A DNA stretch of 64,000 nucleotides from Neolewinella xylanilytica (lineage in GTDB: Bacteria; Bacteroidota; Bacteroidia; Chitinophagales; Saprospiraceae), in NCBI RefSeq assembly GCF_002934605.1, contig NZ_PTJC01000005.1:1426001-1490000 (forward strand), read 5' to 3'. A program made the position numbers and the translations under genes. Shown one piece after another: positions 25,785-37,000 of this stretch. Position 1 is the stretch's first letter. Every line of letters begins with the position of its first letter. The notes below the pieces were generated by a model. That model worked only from the letters and a program-made list of their open reading frames with translations. It ran no database searches and was not told where the DNA came from.

Positions 25785-27425
25785 TTGCCCACGAATACCG
25801 TGCAATTCCTCCATCGGACGCTCCTTTTCGGGCTCACCTTGTTTACGACTTCCCTGTCGTCCCAGCATGCCTTACCGCTGGATATCAGCTCCCGCCAAGC
25901 GGGCTGTGAACTGCCGATCGTACGCAGTGACGTGACTTACCAACGGCCCTACACGTTTCGCAAGCTGAGCCGACCGAAAGCGCTTCAGTATACGGTCGAT
26001 TACCGGGAGGATGGCCACCGGATGTACGGCGATACCTGCCATGCCTGGCCCGCGGAAGCGAAAGCCGCCTTTGAATACGCGGTGTCGATTTGGTCCGACG
26101 TGCTACAGAATGACCAAAGCATCGATATTCAGGCCTGCTATTCTCCGGATATGCCTACGGGCACCCTGGGCTCGGCCAATCCACAGCTATTTTATGTAGG
26201 TCCTTTCCTCGACGACATTGTTTTGCTTCCCCAGGCGCTGGCGGAAAACTTGTACGGGAGGGAGTTTTCGGACGAAGACTTTCCCGATATCCAGGTAATT
26301 GTCAATAAGAACTACGATTTCTACTACGGTACCGACGCCAATCCCCCGGCTTCAAAGGTTGACTTCGTCACCCTGGCGGTCCACGAGTTGGGTCACGGCC
26401 TGGGATTCGCAGGGAGTGCTAGGGTAGATGATGGCGACCAAACAAACGGCATTGAATGCGAAGGAGTCGCCGGAACCGGATGCGTCGGGTTTTACGATTA
26501 TCTGGGGAATCTGCCGCCCCGCTATTACGCAACGGCCTTCGATCTCTTCGTCGACCGGGTCAGTGACGGAGCCCCGCTGTTTGGCCTGGCTAATCCCGGT
26601 CCCGAAATCTACAATACCCTGCTGGGGGGTAGTGGTGGGCTGTTCTTCGACGAAAGCAATCACGACGACTTTTACGGCGGAACGGAAAATTATCAACTGT
26701 ATACCCCCTCCACCTGGCGGCAGGGCACCTCCTACAGTCACTTCAGCGATCGCTCGCAGGCGCTCTATTATGCCCTGACCCTCGGGTCGGCGGTACACGA
26801 CGTAGGGAAAGCCCGTGAGGTGATGTATAACATCGGTTGGCCGAAAGCGATGGCCAGTTTTGCGGCAGCCTTGCCCGTGGACCTTATTGCCTTCGATGCA
26901 TCGACGGATGGGGCAGTGGTTACCCTGCACTGGCAAAGCGCTACGGAACGCGACAACGATTACTTCGAAGTACAGGTGAGCCACGGAACGGGGGAGTTCC
27001 GGCCCCTTGGGCGAGTTCCCGGAGCCGCAACTACCAAAGTCCGCCAGGAATATCGCTTCACGGACGAAACGCCCGTGACCGGGGTCAACCACTACCGCCT
27101 GCGCCAGGTCGACTACGGCGGCCGGGAAACCTTCAGCTACGTCGTCAGCGTCCGGGTGGAAGTGGAGACGGTCGAAATCGGTCATCCTTTTCCCAACCCC
27201 AACGGTGGCGGGGAGCTTTTTCTCGATTATCGGAGCAGGGAATCGGGCTGGGTTTCTGCCCGGACACTCACCGCGACGGGACGCCAGTTTGGGAGTTTCC
27301 GCAGCGTGATCCGACCGGGAGACAATCGGCTCGCTTTCGATCTGAGCGGTTATCCTGCCGGGCTGTATACGCTGCTGCTGGAGGATGAAACGGGGAGTGT
27401 TGCCCGGCGATTCGTGGTTCGGTGA
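25785..27425 (+). CDS. Secreted metalloprotease-like protein with T9SS sorting domain
   Basis: 546 residues from TTG 25785; GTG 25800 gives the same signal peptide ('FLHRTLLFGLTLFTTSLSSQ') and may be the true start. Residues about 45-365 form a zinc-protease-like domain with HELGHGLGF near 201-209 preceded by 'VDFVTLAV'. The HExxHxxG part is intact, but the metzincin third His position is Gly, so another residue must complete the site. A fibronectin-like region ('LIAFDASTDGAVVTLHWQS') follows. The last 85 residues are a T9SS type A sorting domain ('PFPNPNGGGELFL...YPAGLYTLLL'). Probably exported to the surface or medium. Confidence 0.8.
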   Translation: MPTNTVQFLHRTLLFGLTLFTTSLSSQHALPLDISSRQAGCELPIVRSDVTYQRPYTFRKLSRPKALQYTVDYREDGHRMYGDTCHAWPAEAKAAFEYAVSIWSDVLQNDQSIDIQACYSPDMPTGTLGSANPQLFYVGPFLDDIVLLPQALAENLYGREFSDEDFPDIQVIVNKNYDFYYGTDANPPASKVDFVTLAVHELGHGLGFAGSARVDDGDQTNGIECEGVAGTGCVGFYDYLGNLPPRYYATAFDLFVDRVSDGAPLFGLANPGPEIYNTLLGGSGGLFFDESNHDDFYGGTENYQLYTPSTWRQGTSYSHFSDRSQALYYALTLGSAVHDVGKAREVMYNIGWPKAMASFAAALPVDLIAFDASTDGAVVTLHWQSATERDNDYFEVQVSHGTGEFRPLGRVPGAATTKVRQEYRFTDETPVTGVNHYRLRQVDYGGRETFSYVVSVRVEVETVEIGHPFPNPNGGGELFLDYRSRESGWVSARTLTATGRQFGSFRSVIRPGDNRLAFDLSGYPAGLYTLLLEDETGSVARRFVVR

Positions 27426-27596
27426 GGGAAGCATTTTGTGCGGTTTATTGATGACCGATCGACTGCCTTACCCCGAATAGATAGGCGGTAATATTTGATT
27501 TGGTGGAGTATTGGGGTTGAGAATACGCTAGGACGGTGTTATCATTACACACTCAATCACGCGACGATTGTGATTTTTGTAGTCAATCCTAGTAGT

Positions 27597-30500
27597 ATGA
27601 AACCGCAGAAAATCCGGGGCGTCCTGTCCCTCCTGGTCCTTTTCCTAGCGACGAGCGTATGGGCCCAACAACTCGTAACGGGTACCGTGACCGGTGATGA
27701 CGGCGAGCCGCTGATCGGGGTCAGTGTCCGCATCGAGGGCACCGGAACGGGAACGGTGACCGACGTGGACGGGACCTACAGCCTGACCACCCAGGAGGGG
27801 AATACCCTCATTTACAGTTATACCGGTTACGGCACGGTAAGCCGGGAGGTGGGTACCCAGACGATCATCGATGTGGAACTGGTGGCCGGTGCCCAACTCG
27901 ACGAGGTCGTGGTCACCGCCCTCGGCATCAGTCGCGAGCGGAAGGCCCTCGGCTATGCCGTCGAAGAAATCGAAAGCGAACAGATCGAACGCACCCAGCA
28001 GAACAACCTGGTGAATAGCCTGCAGGGGCAGGTGGCCGGCGTGCAGGTAACCAGCGCCGGCGGTGGCCCGGGTCAGGGCGCCCGGATCATCATTCGCGGT
28101 ATCAACTCCCTCGACCCCTCGGCCAATAATGAACCGCTCTTCGTGATCGACGGCATCCCCGTAAGTAACGAAACGCTGACGGCCGGTGGCGGCGCAGAAC
28201 GTAACGTATCGAACCGCATCGCCGATATCAACCCCCAGGACGTGGAAAGCATGACCGTACTGAAGGGGGGACCCGCCACCGCCCTATACGGGCTGCGCGC
28301 GGCCAACGGAGCCATCATCATCACCACCAAGCGCGGACAGGCGGGCAAACTCAGCGTCGACTTCTCTACCACTTACGGCACCGAGGAGGTCAACAAGTTC
28401 CCGGAAACCCAACGTGTATACACCCAGGGTTACGAGGGCGTCTATGACCCGGACAGCTTCTGGCCCAGCTGGGGACCCACCGTGGAAGAAGCACGGCAGT
28501 ACGCGGAGGAAAACGGACTCCCCCGGCCCAACGATCTGTTCAACAATTACGAAAATGCTTTCCAGCAGGGCAATCAGTGGCGCCATACGCTGAGCGTTTC
28601 CGGGGGCGACGAGAAGGCAACCTTCCGCACCTCCATCAGCCGGCTGGAACACGAAGGCGTGCTCCCCTTTAGCGACTACGAGAATACGAGCTTTCGCATC
28701 AACGCCAACTACGTGGCCAGCGAAAAATTTAACTTTGGTGGCGGCGTGAACTATATCCGCAGCGGCGGTAACCGCGTCAACGCCGATCGCTTCAGCACCC
28801 GCCTCACCTACTGGGCACCCCAGTACGACGTCAACGATTACATCAACGAGGACGGCTCCATGATCGGCTACCAGGCCGGACGTACGGCTGGCAACAATCC
28901 GATCTACGGGGAGGCAACGAATAAATTCATCGACGACGTAGACCGCTACATCGGAAACCTCAACTTCAGCTACGCTCCGTTTCCCTCCCTCACCTTTAAC
29001 TACACCATCGGCCTGGATCAGTACAGCGACTTCCGGCAAAACTACGGGCGGGGATCCGTCTACCCCGGGGCCCCCAACTTCGAGGATAACCTCTCCAACG
29101 GCAACGGCTTCGTGGTGGAAACCCGGATGCGCAGCCGGGACGTGACCTCCAATATCAACGGCATATTTACCAGCACGGTCCTCCCCGATATCAATATGCG
29201 GTTCCTGGCCGGCTTCGATGTCTTCGATTCCAGCTACGACCGGGTGACTACCACGGGGTACGACCTGGATATTTACGACCTGTTCAGCCTGAACAACGCG
29301 GCCGATATTCAGACGGAAAGTAACCTGCGCAACCGCCGGCTGCTGGGGCTGTACGGCGACCTGTCCTTTGACTACCGGAATGCCGTCTACCTCACCGTTA
29401 CCGGCCGCAACGACTGGTCGAGTACGCTGCCCGCAGCGAATCGCTCTTTCTTTTATCCCTCCGTCAGCCTGGGACTCATCATGGACGAACTGATCGAACT
29501 CCCGTCGGCGATAAGTTTTTTCAAAATTCGGACCAGCTACGCCGGCATCGGAAAGGATACCGACCCGTACCGGACCAGTATCGTGTACGCCAATCCTACG
29601 GGCTTCCCGATCGAGGGCGTTACGGGTTGGTCGCGGGGTAGCCAAAAGGGCGCCAACGACCTGAAACCGGAGCGGACCAATACCTTCGAAATTGGTACTA
29701 ATCTGCGTTTCCTGCAAAACCGGTTGTCGCTGGACTTCACCTATTACGACGCCAAAAGCGTCGACCAGATCATCCCGGTGCCTACGTCACTCACCACTGG
29801 CTTTAGCTCCTTCGTGCTCAACGCCGGTTCAATGCGAAATCGCGGTGTGGAACTTATGCTGAAGGGGAGCCCGGTAGCTACCGAAAATTTCCTCTGGGAC
29901 GTTACGCTCAACTACACCCGTAACCGGAACGAGGTGCTGGAGATCTACGAAGGTATCGAGGATATCTTCATCGGCGACCACTTCGGTTACGCCGGTGCTT
30001 CGGCCACCATCCGCCTCATCGAGGGGCAACCCTACGGTAATATCTACGGGAGAAGCTACGCCCGCTACGGGGCCAACGACGACGACCTGTTCATCGACTA
30101 CAGCCAGCCCATGCTGATCGGCGCCGACGGATTCCCGGTCATCGAAACTACTCAGAAGATCCTCGGTAACACCCAGCCCGACTGGTTCGGAGCCATCATC
30201 AACAATTTTACTTACAAAGGGCTGACGTTCTCCTTCCAGATCGATACCCGCCAGGGCGTCCAGAAGTACAACCAGCAAGGTAACTTCTTCTCCGCCTTTG
30301 GTATCGCCCCCTACACCCTCAACCGGGAAGAAACCATTGTTTTCGAGGGCGTCACTGCGGACGGGGAACCAAATACCCAGGCCGTTTACCTCGGTCAGGG
30401 CACCGGACCCGATGGTAGAGCCTACGGAGCCGGCTATTACCGCAATACCTACCGTGGCTCCACCGAAAACTTCGTCGAAGACGCCGACTGGATCCGCCTG

Positions 30501-30725
30501 CGGAACGTGAGCATCAGCTACCAGCTGCCCGCTACGCTGCTCGAAAACCTCTTCATCGACAACGTGAGCCTGCGCGTCACCGGCAACAACCTGTGGTTGG
30601 ATACTCCCTACAGCGGTTTCGATCCGGAAGGGAATCGGGGCAACGGCAACACGGACACGGGATTCGGTGGCTTTACCTATCCCGGCGTACGTACCGTATT
30701 CTTCACGCTGAACGTAGGATTCTAA
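27597..30725 (+). CDS. SusC/RagA-type TonB-linked outer-membrane transporter
   Basis: 1042 residues from ATG 27597, where the signal peptide 'MKPQKIRGVLSLLVLFLATS' begins; the frame is open upstream from 27495. Residues about 26-97 form the carboxypeptidase-regulatory-like domain ('VTGTVTGDDGEPLIGVSVRI'). LDEVVVTALGI (101-111) is the conserved junction, then a plug domain ('LQGQVAGVQVTSAGGGPGQG', 'VLKGGPATALYGLRAANGAI') and a 22-strand barrel ending 'GVRTVFFTLNVGF'. It imports a bound oligomer through the outer membrane with TonB energy. The partner SusD starts 12 bases downstream. The substrate is unknown; no glycosidase follows directly. Confidence 0.95.
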   Translation: MKPQKIRGVLSLLVLFLATSVWAQQLVTGTVTGDDGEPLIGVSVRIEGTGTGTVTDVDGTYSLTTQEGNTLIYSYTGYGTVSREVGTQTIIDVELVAGAQLDEVVVTALGISRERKALGYAVEEIESEQIERTQQNNLVNSLQGQVAGVQVTSAGGGPGQGARIIIRGINSLDPSANNEPLFVIDGIPVSNETLTAGGGAERNVSNRIADINPQDVESMTVLKGGPATALYGLRAANGAIIITTKRGQAGKLSVDFSTTYGTEEVNKFPETQRVYTQGYEGVYDPDSFWPSWGPTVEEARQYAEENGLPRPNDLFNNYENAFQQGNQWRHTLSVSGGDEKATFRTSISRLEHEGVLPFSDYENTSFRINANYVASEKFNFGGGVNYIRSGGNRVNADRFSTRLTYWAPQYDVNDYINEDGSMIGYQAGRTAGNNPIYGEATNKFIDDVDRYIGNLNFSYAPFPSLTFNYTIGLDQYSDFRQNYGRGSVYPGAPNFEDNLSNGNGFVVETRMRSRDVTSNINGIFTSTVLPDINMRFLAGFDVFDSSYDRVTTTGYDLDIYDLFSLNNAADIQTESNLRNRRLLGLYGDLSFDYRNAVYLTVTGRNDWSSTLPAANRSFFYPSVSLGLIMDELIELPSAISFFKIRTSYAGIGKDTDPYRTSIVYANPTGFPIEGVTGWSRGSQKGANDLKPERTNTFEIGTNLRFLQNRLSLDFTYYDAKSVDQIIPVPTSLTTGFSSFVLNAGSMRNRGVELMLKGSPVATENFLWDVTLNYTRNRNEVLEIYEGIEDIFIGDHFGYAGASATIRLIEGQPYGNIYGRSYARYGANDDDLFIDYSQPMLIGADGFPVIETTQKILGNTQPDWFGAIINNFTYKGLTFSFQIDTRQGVQKYNQQGNFFSAFGIAPYTLNREETIVFEGVTADGEPNTQAVYLGQGTGPDGRAYGAGYYRNTYRGSTENFVEDADWIRLRNVSISYQLPATLLENLFIDNVSLRVTGNNLWLDTPYSGFDPEGNRGNGNTDTGFGGFTYPGVRTVFFTLNVGF

Positions 30726-30737
30726 AAGCCCACAACC

Positions 30738-32141
30738 ATGAATAGCCTTCTTTCTACCTTCCTGACCGTGTTCGCGCTCTTACTCTTCAGTGGTTGCGGG
30801 GCGGATTACCTCGATATTAACGAAAACCCGAACGTGGCCACCCGCCCGCCACTGGATGGGTTGTTAGCTAACGCCTCCCTCGGAACGGCGAATAACCACC
30901 AGTCCATTAGTAACGGGCACTCGAGCTATTTCGTGCAGTACCTGGCCAGCCCCAATCAGGGAAGTTCCACCGATATCTACGACGAGGTCACCAACGGCGG
31001 TGCGTGGAATGGCATCTACGGCGACATGACCGATCTCTACGATCTCATCCGCTTCGGGGAAGAAGACGGCCTCCTGCGCCACGTCGCCATCGCTAAAATC
31101 CTTATGGCGGTAAATCTGGGGCTCATCGTCGATAACTGGGGAAGCGCGCCGTACTCCAACGCCTTCACGGGTGAGGAGCTACGGCCTACCTACGACACGG
31201 CCGAAGAACTCTATGCCTCCATCTTCACCCTCCTGGAAGAGGCGATCGCCCTGATGCCGGCCGCGGCGGATACGCCCGAAATCGGTGCCGGAAGCGATTT
31301 TGTCTACAATGGTAACCTGGATCTGTGGACGAAGGCCGCCTATTCCCTGCGGGCGCGCTACCTCAATCACCTGAGTGAAACCGGTGCGTATGACCCCACC
31401 GCGGTCCTCAGCGCTGCGGAAAACGGTTTCGATAGCTACGAAGAGGACGCCGCCGTCACCCGTTTTGCGATCCGGAACCCCTGGGCGCAGGTCGCCATCA
31501 GCAACGCCGGTCTCGTGCTCGGTGGCTGGCTATCCGAACAGTTCATCGATGCGGTCAACGGCACGACATACGCCACGGTCGATCCGCGCCTGCCGCTGCT
31601 CACCAACGAAAATGAAGACGGCGAATACGTCGGTACCCCCAACGGCGAAGGGCGCGCCGGTACGGGAACCGCCACCTCCGAGTCCTATCTCGTCACCGAA
31701 GGCTACTTCTCCTCCGAAAACGCCCCCCTCGACATCATCACCTACGCCGAACTCAAATTCATCGAGGCCGAAGCCGCTTTGGCCGCTAGCGACCAGAACC
31801 GGGCTAATACCGCTTTCCGGGAGGGGGTTACCGCCAGCATGCTAGAAATTGGTGTCGATTCGTCCGCCGCCGTAGCCTACCTCAACGAAGCGTACGACAC
31901 CGACGCCGTAACCCTCGACGACCTCTTCCGCGAAAAGTACGTCGCCCTGTTCCTTAGCCCGGAAACCTGGGTCGATGCCCGGCGCTACGATTACGCCTAC
32001 GAAGATTTCGAGCTCCCCACCGGTGCCGCCCTGAATTCCTTTCCGCTCCGGGTCATTTATCCGGATACCGAGACGAACCGCAACGCCGAGAACGTGCCGG
32101 ACGTGACGATGCTCACGCCCCTGTTCTGGGATACGGAGTAA
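30738..32141 (+). CDS. SusD/RagB-family surface lipoprotein
   Basis: 467 residues. Lipobox LFSGC with Cys20, then '[20 protein letters not shown]', the usual N-terminus of SusD-like lipoproteins. Tetratricopeptide-like helices follow ('[20 protein letters not shown]', '[19 protein letters not shown]'), with a late '[13 protein letters not shown]' helix and '[24 protein letters not shown]'. It caps the SusC barrel at the surface and binds the substrate. It follows SusC by 12 bases, so they form one operon, and a GlcG-like gene follows after a hairpin. Confidence 0.94.
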   Translation: MNSLLSTFLTVFALLLFSGCGADYLDINENPNVATRPPLDGLLANASLGTANNHQSISNGHSSYFVQYLASPNQGSSTDIYDEVTNGGAWNGIYGDMTDLYDLIRFGEEDGLLRHVAIAKILMAVNLGLIVDNWGSAPYSNAFTGEELRPTYDTAEELYASIFTLLEEAIALMPAAADTPEIGAGSDFVYNGNLDLWTKAAYSLRARYLNHLSETGAYDPTAVLSAAENGFDSYEEDAAVTRFAIRNPWAQVAISNAGLVLGGWLSEQFIDAVNGTTYATVDPRLPLLTNENEDGEYVGTPNGEGRAGTGTATSESYLVTEGYFSSENAPLDIITYAELKFIEAEAALAASDQNRANTAFREGVTASMLEIGVDSSAAVAYLNEAYDTDAVTLDDLFREKYVALFLSPETWVDARRYDYAYEDFELPTGAALNSFPLRVIYPDTETNRNAENVPDVTMLTPLFWDTE

Positions 32142-32170
32142 CCACCGTACCGGTCCGTAAACATCCCCCC

Positions 32171-32194
32171 GCTTTCCGGTTTAAGCCGGAAAGC
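32171..32194 (+). terminator. Hairpin between susD-like and glcG-like genes
   Basis: GCTTTCCGG (32171-32179) and CCGGAAAGC (32186-32194) are perfect 9-bp arms around a 6-base loop. The hairpin ends 6 bases before the ATG at 32201. It has only a short downstream AATTT, so it could be a partial terminator for the SusCD transcript, a processing site, or a structure limiting translation of the next gene. Confidence 0.55.
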
Positions 32195-32200
32195 AATTTC

Positions 32201-32599
32201 ATGAACGTTACTCTCGCACAAGCCGAAACCATTCTAGCCGCCGCCAAAAAGAAGGCCGCGGAGATCAACACTAAAATGGACATCTGCGTAGTGGATTCCG
32301 GCAGCAACCTCGTCGCCTTCGCCCGCATGGACGGCGCCTGGATCGGCTCGGTCGATATCGCCATCAAGAAAGCCCGCACCGCCGCCTGGTTCATGATGGA
32401 CACCAAATCCCTCAGCCCCCTCGTACAGCCCGGCGAAAGCCTCTACCAGATCGAGCTGAGCAACGGTGGACTCATCACCTTTCCCGGTGGCGTGGTGCTG
32501 AAGCACGGCGACGAGGTGATCGGCGCCATCGGCGTTTCCGGCAGCACGGTCGAGGACGACCACGTGGTTGCCACCGCCGGCGCTCAGGCCCTGAAGTAG
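32201..32599 (+). CDS. GlcG/HbpS family protein
   Basis: 132 residues. Family landmarks: '[19 protein letters not shown]', '[21 protein letters not shown]' and '[20 protein letters not shown]' with the final '[13 protein letters not shown]'. GlcG/HbpS proteins are small octamer-forming proteins linked to glycolate use or heme binding; the exact ligand here is open. There is no signal peptide, so it is cytoplasmic. It lies 59 bases after SusD behind a hairpin, and its stop is only 2 bases from the stop of the convergent efflux gene. Confidence 0.9.
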   Translation: MNVTLAQAETILAAAKKKAAEINTKMDICVVDSGSNLVAFARMDGAWIGSVDIAIKKARTAAWFMMDTKSLSPLVQPGESLYQIELSNGGLITFPGGVVLKHGDEVIGAIGVSGSTVEDDHVVATAGAQALK

Positions 32600-32601
32600 G
32601 C

Positions 32602-34005
32602 TTACTGCCATCCCCCCCCGAGGGCCTCGTAGAGATTGACCACCGACTGTAGGCGGGTATTTCGCGCGTTGACTAGGTCCAGACTGGTATTCAGGGTGTT
32701 TTCCCGTGCCCGGAGAACTTCCAGGTAGTTCGCGTAGCCGTTGACCAGTAGTTCTTCCGAATACTCCGTTGCCAGGTCGTAAGCCGCGAGCTCCTGCTCC
32801 TTAACCTCGATTTTCTCACAGGCGGCCGCGTAGGTGTAGAGGGCATCCGACACTTCCCGCGCGGCCGTCAGTACGGTTGACCGAAAGTCCAGCGTCGCCT
32901 GCTCCCGCTGCAGTTCCGACACCGCATACTGCGTACGGATACGCCTGCCGTCAATCAAGGGGCGGACGGCTCCCCCGACCAGGGTGGCAAAGAACGAACT
33001 CGGATCCAGGAACTTGCCGAGCGTAAGACTCTGCAGTCCTACCGTTGCCGAGAGCGTAAGCGAGGGATAGAAATCGGCCCGGGCTACGTTCACCAGTTCG
33101 AAGGCGTTGATCAACCCGTACTCCGCCGCGATGACGTCCGGCCGGTTCGCGAGCAACTGAGCCGGCACCCCCGTGGTCAGTTTGGAGGTCGTTCGCTGCT
33201 CCGCCAGAGTAGATCGGGGAAAATCCCGCAGATCACTGCCGAGTAACAACGACAGCGCGTTTTCCAGCAGATGAATGTTGTTATTGATATCGATCAGGAT
33301 GGCACGGGCCGTGAAGATCTGCGCCTCGGTTTGCTTGACACCTACCTCCGTGACGTTCCCCGCCTCCTTGAGGGCCCGGGTCGTTTCGAGGCTGTTCTGG
33401 CGGTTCACGATGGTCTGCTCCGTGATCCGCCGCTGTTCGTCCAGCGACAGCAAATCGAAATACGTCGAGGCGATGTTGGCAATCAGCCGGCTCTTCACCG
33501 CGGTGTGGGCCGCCACGGATTGTAGGTAAAGCGCCCGCTGGGCCCGCTGGGTGCTGCTGATCCGGTCCCAGACGTCGGCTTCCCAGGCGACCGTTCCGCT
33601 CAGCTGGTACTGGTTCAGGGTGCTGAATTGAGCGCCGAACTGGCTGTTTTTCGATAGCTCGGACCGGCTGTACTGCAGGGTGCCGTCCACCGTAGGCCGG
33701 TTCAGCAACCGCGCCTGCTGCAGGTAGGTCTCGGTAATGCGAATTTGCTGGATAGCGATCCGGATGTCGATGTTATTCTCGAGCCCTTCCTCGATGTAAT
33801 CCTGAAGGTAAGGATCGGTGAAAAGTTCCTTCCAGGAAACGAGGGCCAGGGAGGCACTGTCCTGGCTCAGGCTGTCCGAGCGGAAGTAGCGGGCGGTCAC
33901 GATCTCCTCCTCGGGGCGCACGTATTCCCGCGCCGAGTAGCAGGATGCCAGGAACAGGGGAATACTCAACAGGAGCAGGTAGGTCGGATTGCGGGAATTG
34001 GTCAT
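32602..34005 (-). CDS. RND efflux outer-membrane factor (TolC/NodT-type lipoprotein)
   Basis: 467 residues from ATG 34005; a TTG at 34032 would only add a leader. Lipobox FLASC (Cys22). The protein shows the two-repeat OMF pattern: 'WKELFTDPYLQDYIEEGLEN', 'TYLQQARLLNRPTVDGTLQY', 'VAWEADVWDRISSTQRAQRA', then in the second half 'LANRPDVIAAEYGLINAFEL' and 'ADFYPSLTLSATVG'. It forms a trimeric channel through the outer membrane. It is the last gene of a three-gene efflux operon, starting 4 bases after the pump stop. Confidence 0.94.
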   Translation of the reverse strand: MTNSRNPTYLLLLSIPLFLASCYSAREYVRPEEEIVTARYFRSDSLSQDSASLALVSWKELFTDPYLQDYIEEGLENNIDIRIAIQQIRITETYLQQARLLNRPTVDGTLQYSRSELSKNSQFGAQFSTLNQYQLSGTVAWEADVWDRISSTQRAQRALYLQSVAAHTAVKSRLIANIASTYFDLLSLDEQRRITEQTIVNRQNSLETTRALKEAGNVTEVGVKQTEAQIFTARAILIDINNNIHLLENALSLLLGSDLRDFPRSTLAEQRTTSKLTTGVPAQLLANRPDVIAAEYGLINAFELVNVARADFYPSLTLSATVGLQSLTLGKFLDPSSFFATLVGGAVRPLIDGRRIRTQYAVSELQREQATLDFRSTVLTAAREVSDALYTYAAACEKIEVKEQELAAYDLATEYSEELLVNGYANYLEVLRARENTLNTSLDLVNARNTRLQSVVNLYEALGGGWQ

Positions 34006-34009
34006 GGTC

Positions 34010-37000
34010 CTACTGGTCTTGAGGATGTACAATAGCGGGCGCCGGCGGCGCAGGTGCGGGGGCCGGTACGGGCGGAGTGGGCGGACCGCTGATTTTTTCC
34101 TGGATCCACTGGAAGAAAACGAATAGCACCGGGATGAAGAATACCCCGAGAATAGTGCCCACCAGCAGTCCTCCGACGGCGCCCGTACCGATGGATCGGT
34201 TACCGGCCGCCCCGACGCCGCTGGCCAGTACGAGCGGCATCAGGCCCAGGATGAAGGCGAAGGACGTCATCAGGATGGGGCGCAACCGCGACTCCGCCCC
34301 CTGGATGGCGGCGTCGATGATCGACTCCCCGTGGCGGCGGCGCTGCAGGGCGAATTCCACGATCAGGATCGCGTTCTTAGCCAGCAAACCGAGCAGCATG
34401 ATGAGCGCGATCTGGAAGTAAATGTTGTTCTCCAGTCCCATCAGCTGGGTGGTACCGTAGGCCCCCAACACGCCGAGCGGGAGGGACAAGAGCACCGAGA
34501 AGGGAATCAGGTAGCTCTCGTACTGTGCGGCCAGCAGGAAGTAGACAAAGACGATCGACAGCAGGAAGATCACCGTGGTCTGACTACCGGCGTTGACTTC
34601 CTCCCGGGTCAGGCCGGAAAAGTCGGTGGAATAGTCGGCGGGCAGGGTAGCGGCCACCTCCTGTACGGCGGCGATCACGTCGCCGGAACTGTAGCCGGGG
34701 TTCGGAGCGGCCGTCACCTTGGCGGCATTGAACAGGTTGAAGCGGGAAACGAACTGGGGGCCGTACGCCCGCTCCAGACTTACGAACTGGGTGATGGGAG
34801 CCATTTCCCCGTTGCCCGTACGGACGAACATGTTACCCAGGTCGGATACCTCGGCCCGGTCTTCCGGCAGCGACTGGATGTACACCCGGTACTGCTTGCC
34901 GAAGCGGGAGAAATCCGCCGCGAACAGGCTGCCGATGTATCCCTGCAGGGTGGAGAAGATGCTGCTGATCGGTACCCCCATTTCCTTGGCCAGTGGTGCG
35001 TTGAGCTTGAGCTCGTACTGGGGGTAGGACGTATTGAAGGACGACTGGGCGTACAGAATCTCCGGCCGCTCCGTGAGGCGGGCCATGAAGTCCTGGTTCA
35101 CCGCGTCCAGCTCGCTGAAGCTGCCGCCGGAACGATCCAGCAAATTCACCTCCGCCCCCGCCGCGGCGCCGAAGCCGGGTACGCTGGGCGGCGCGAAGAA
35201 CACGATACTCGCCTCGGGGATGGTAGCCGCCGCGGCGAACATGCGGGCGGTGATGCTTTCCATGGACAGGGAATCCGCTTCCCGCTCGTCCCAGTCCGCT
35301 AGCCGGATGAAGCCGAGACCGAAGTTGCTGCCCGCCCCGCCCAAAAAGCTTCGCCCTTCGACGATGGAGGCCAGCTCCACCCCCGGAATTCGGCCCAGCT
35401 TGTCGGCCAGTTCCATATTCACCGCGTGGGTCCGGTCGATCGAAGACCCGGCGGGTAGCTCGATGTTCGCGAATACGATGCCGCGGTCCTCGTCCGGTAC
35501 GAATCCGGTCCTGACCTGGCCGGACGTCCACCAGATACCCGCCACGGCGAGCAACAGGATAAGCACGGTCAACCACCCGTGGCGGTACAGGAAACCGACG
35601 GATCGGCCGTAGCGCCGGACCGTGGCGTCGAAGCCCCGGTTGAAAGCACGGAAGAAGCGGTTCCGCCCCTGTCCCTCCTCGTGGCCCTTGAGAAATAGGG
35701 CGCATAAGGCCGGGCTCAGCGTCAGGGCGTTCACCGCCGAAATGATGATGGCGACGATCAGCGTGACCCCGAATTGCTGGTAAAAGACGCCCGTCGGCCC
35801 CTGCACGAAGGTGACCGGGATGAACACCGCCGCCATGACCAGCGTGATCGAGATGATCGCCCCGGAGATTTCGTGCATGGCGTCCAGCGTCGCCCGCTTC
35901 GGATCGTTTTCCCCCTCGTCGATTTTGGCGTGGACGGCCTCGACCACCACGATGGCGTCGTCGACCACGATACCGATTGCCAGCACGAGGGCGAACAGGG
36001 TGAGGAGGTTAATGGAGTAGCCGAAGAGGTTCAGGAAGAAGAAAGTGCCGATGATCGACACCGGTACCGCGATGGCCGGGATCAGCGTGGAGCGGAAGTC
36101 CTGCAGGAAGATGAACACCACGATGAAAACCAGGATGAAGGCCTCGATCAGGGTGTGGACCACTTTCTCGATGGAGGCGTTCAGGAAGTTATTCGTGTTG
36201 TAGGGAATGTTGACCTCGATACCTTCCGGGAAGTTCGGCGTGAGCTCCGCCAGCCGCGCTTCGATTTCGGTGATGATGTCGCGGGCGTTGGACCCCTTGA
36301 TCTGGTAGACGCCCATGTTCACGGCCGGATTGCCGCTCACGCTGGACGTACCCACGTAGGATTGGGCACCGAGCTCGATCTCGGCCACGTCGCCGAGCCG
36401 CAGGTATTCCCCTTCGCCCAGCGCCTTGATGATGATATCGCGGTACTCCTCCTCGGTCTTAAAGCGGCCGCTGTACTTGATGGTGTAGCTGAAGGCTTCG
36501 CCATTGTTGTCACCCAGGGCCCCCGCGGCGGCCTCCAGGCTCTGTTCCTGCAGGGCGGCGGTGACGTCGCTCGGGATGAGGTTGTAGGCCGCCAGCTTAT
36601 CGGGTTGTAACCAGATGCGCATGGCGTAGTCCCGCGATCCGAAAACGTTGACGTCCCCCACGCCGTCGATCCGCTGGATCTCGGGAATGACGTTAATCTT
36701 GAGGTAGTTGTTAAGGAAGATGTCGTCGTAATCCGGGTTCCGACTCAGGAAGGAGATGAACATCAGCGCACTGGATTGCTGCTTCGTTACCGTGACGCCG
36801 GTCTGGACAACCGCCTGGGGCAGCAGGGGATTGGCCCGAGAGACCCGGTTCTGCACGTTGACGGCGGCGATGTCCTGGTCCACATTCTGGTCGAAAAAGA
36901 CGGTGATCGAGGCCGTTCCGCTATTGGTGGCGGTGGAGGTGAGGTAGGTCATGCCCTCCACCCCGTTGATCTGCTCTTCCAGGGGGATGATGACGCTTTC

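Noticed and set aside
27495-27596. TTG start extending the SusC protein by 34 residues
   Set aside because: The signal peptide begins at ATG 27597; the upstream residues are not a leader.
28284-29717. Long minus-strand frame inside the SusC gene (477 codons)
   Set aside because: It is a shadow of the SusC coding frame, with Val/Gly/Ala-rich unstructured composition and no family features.
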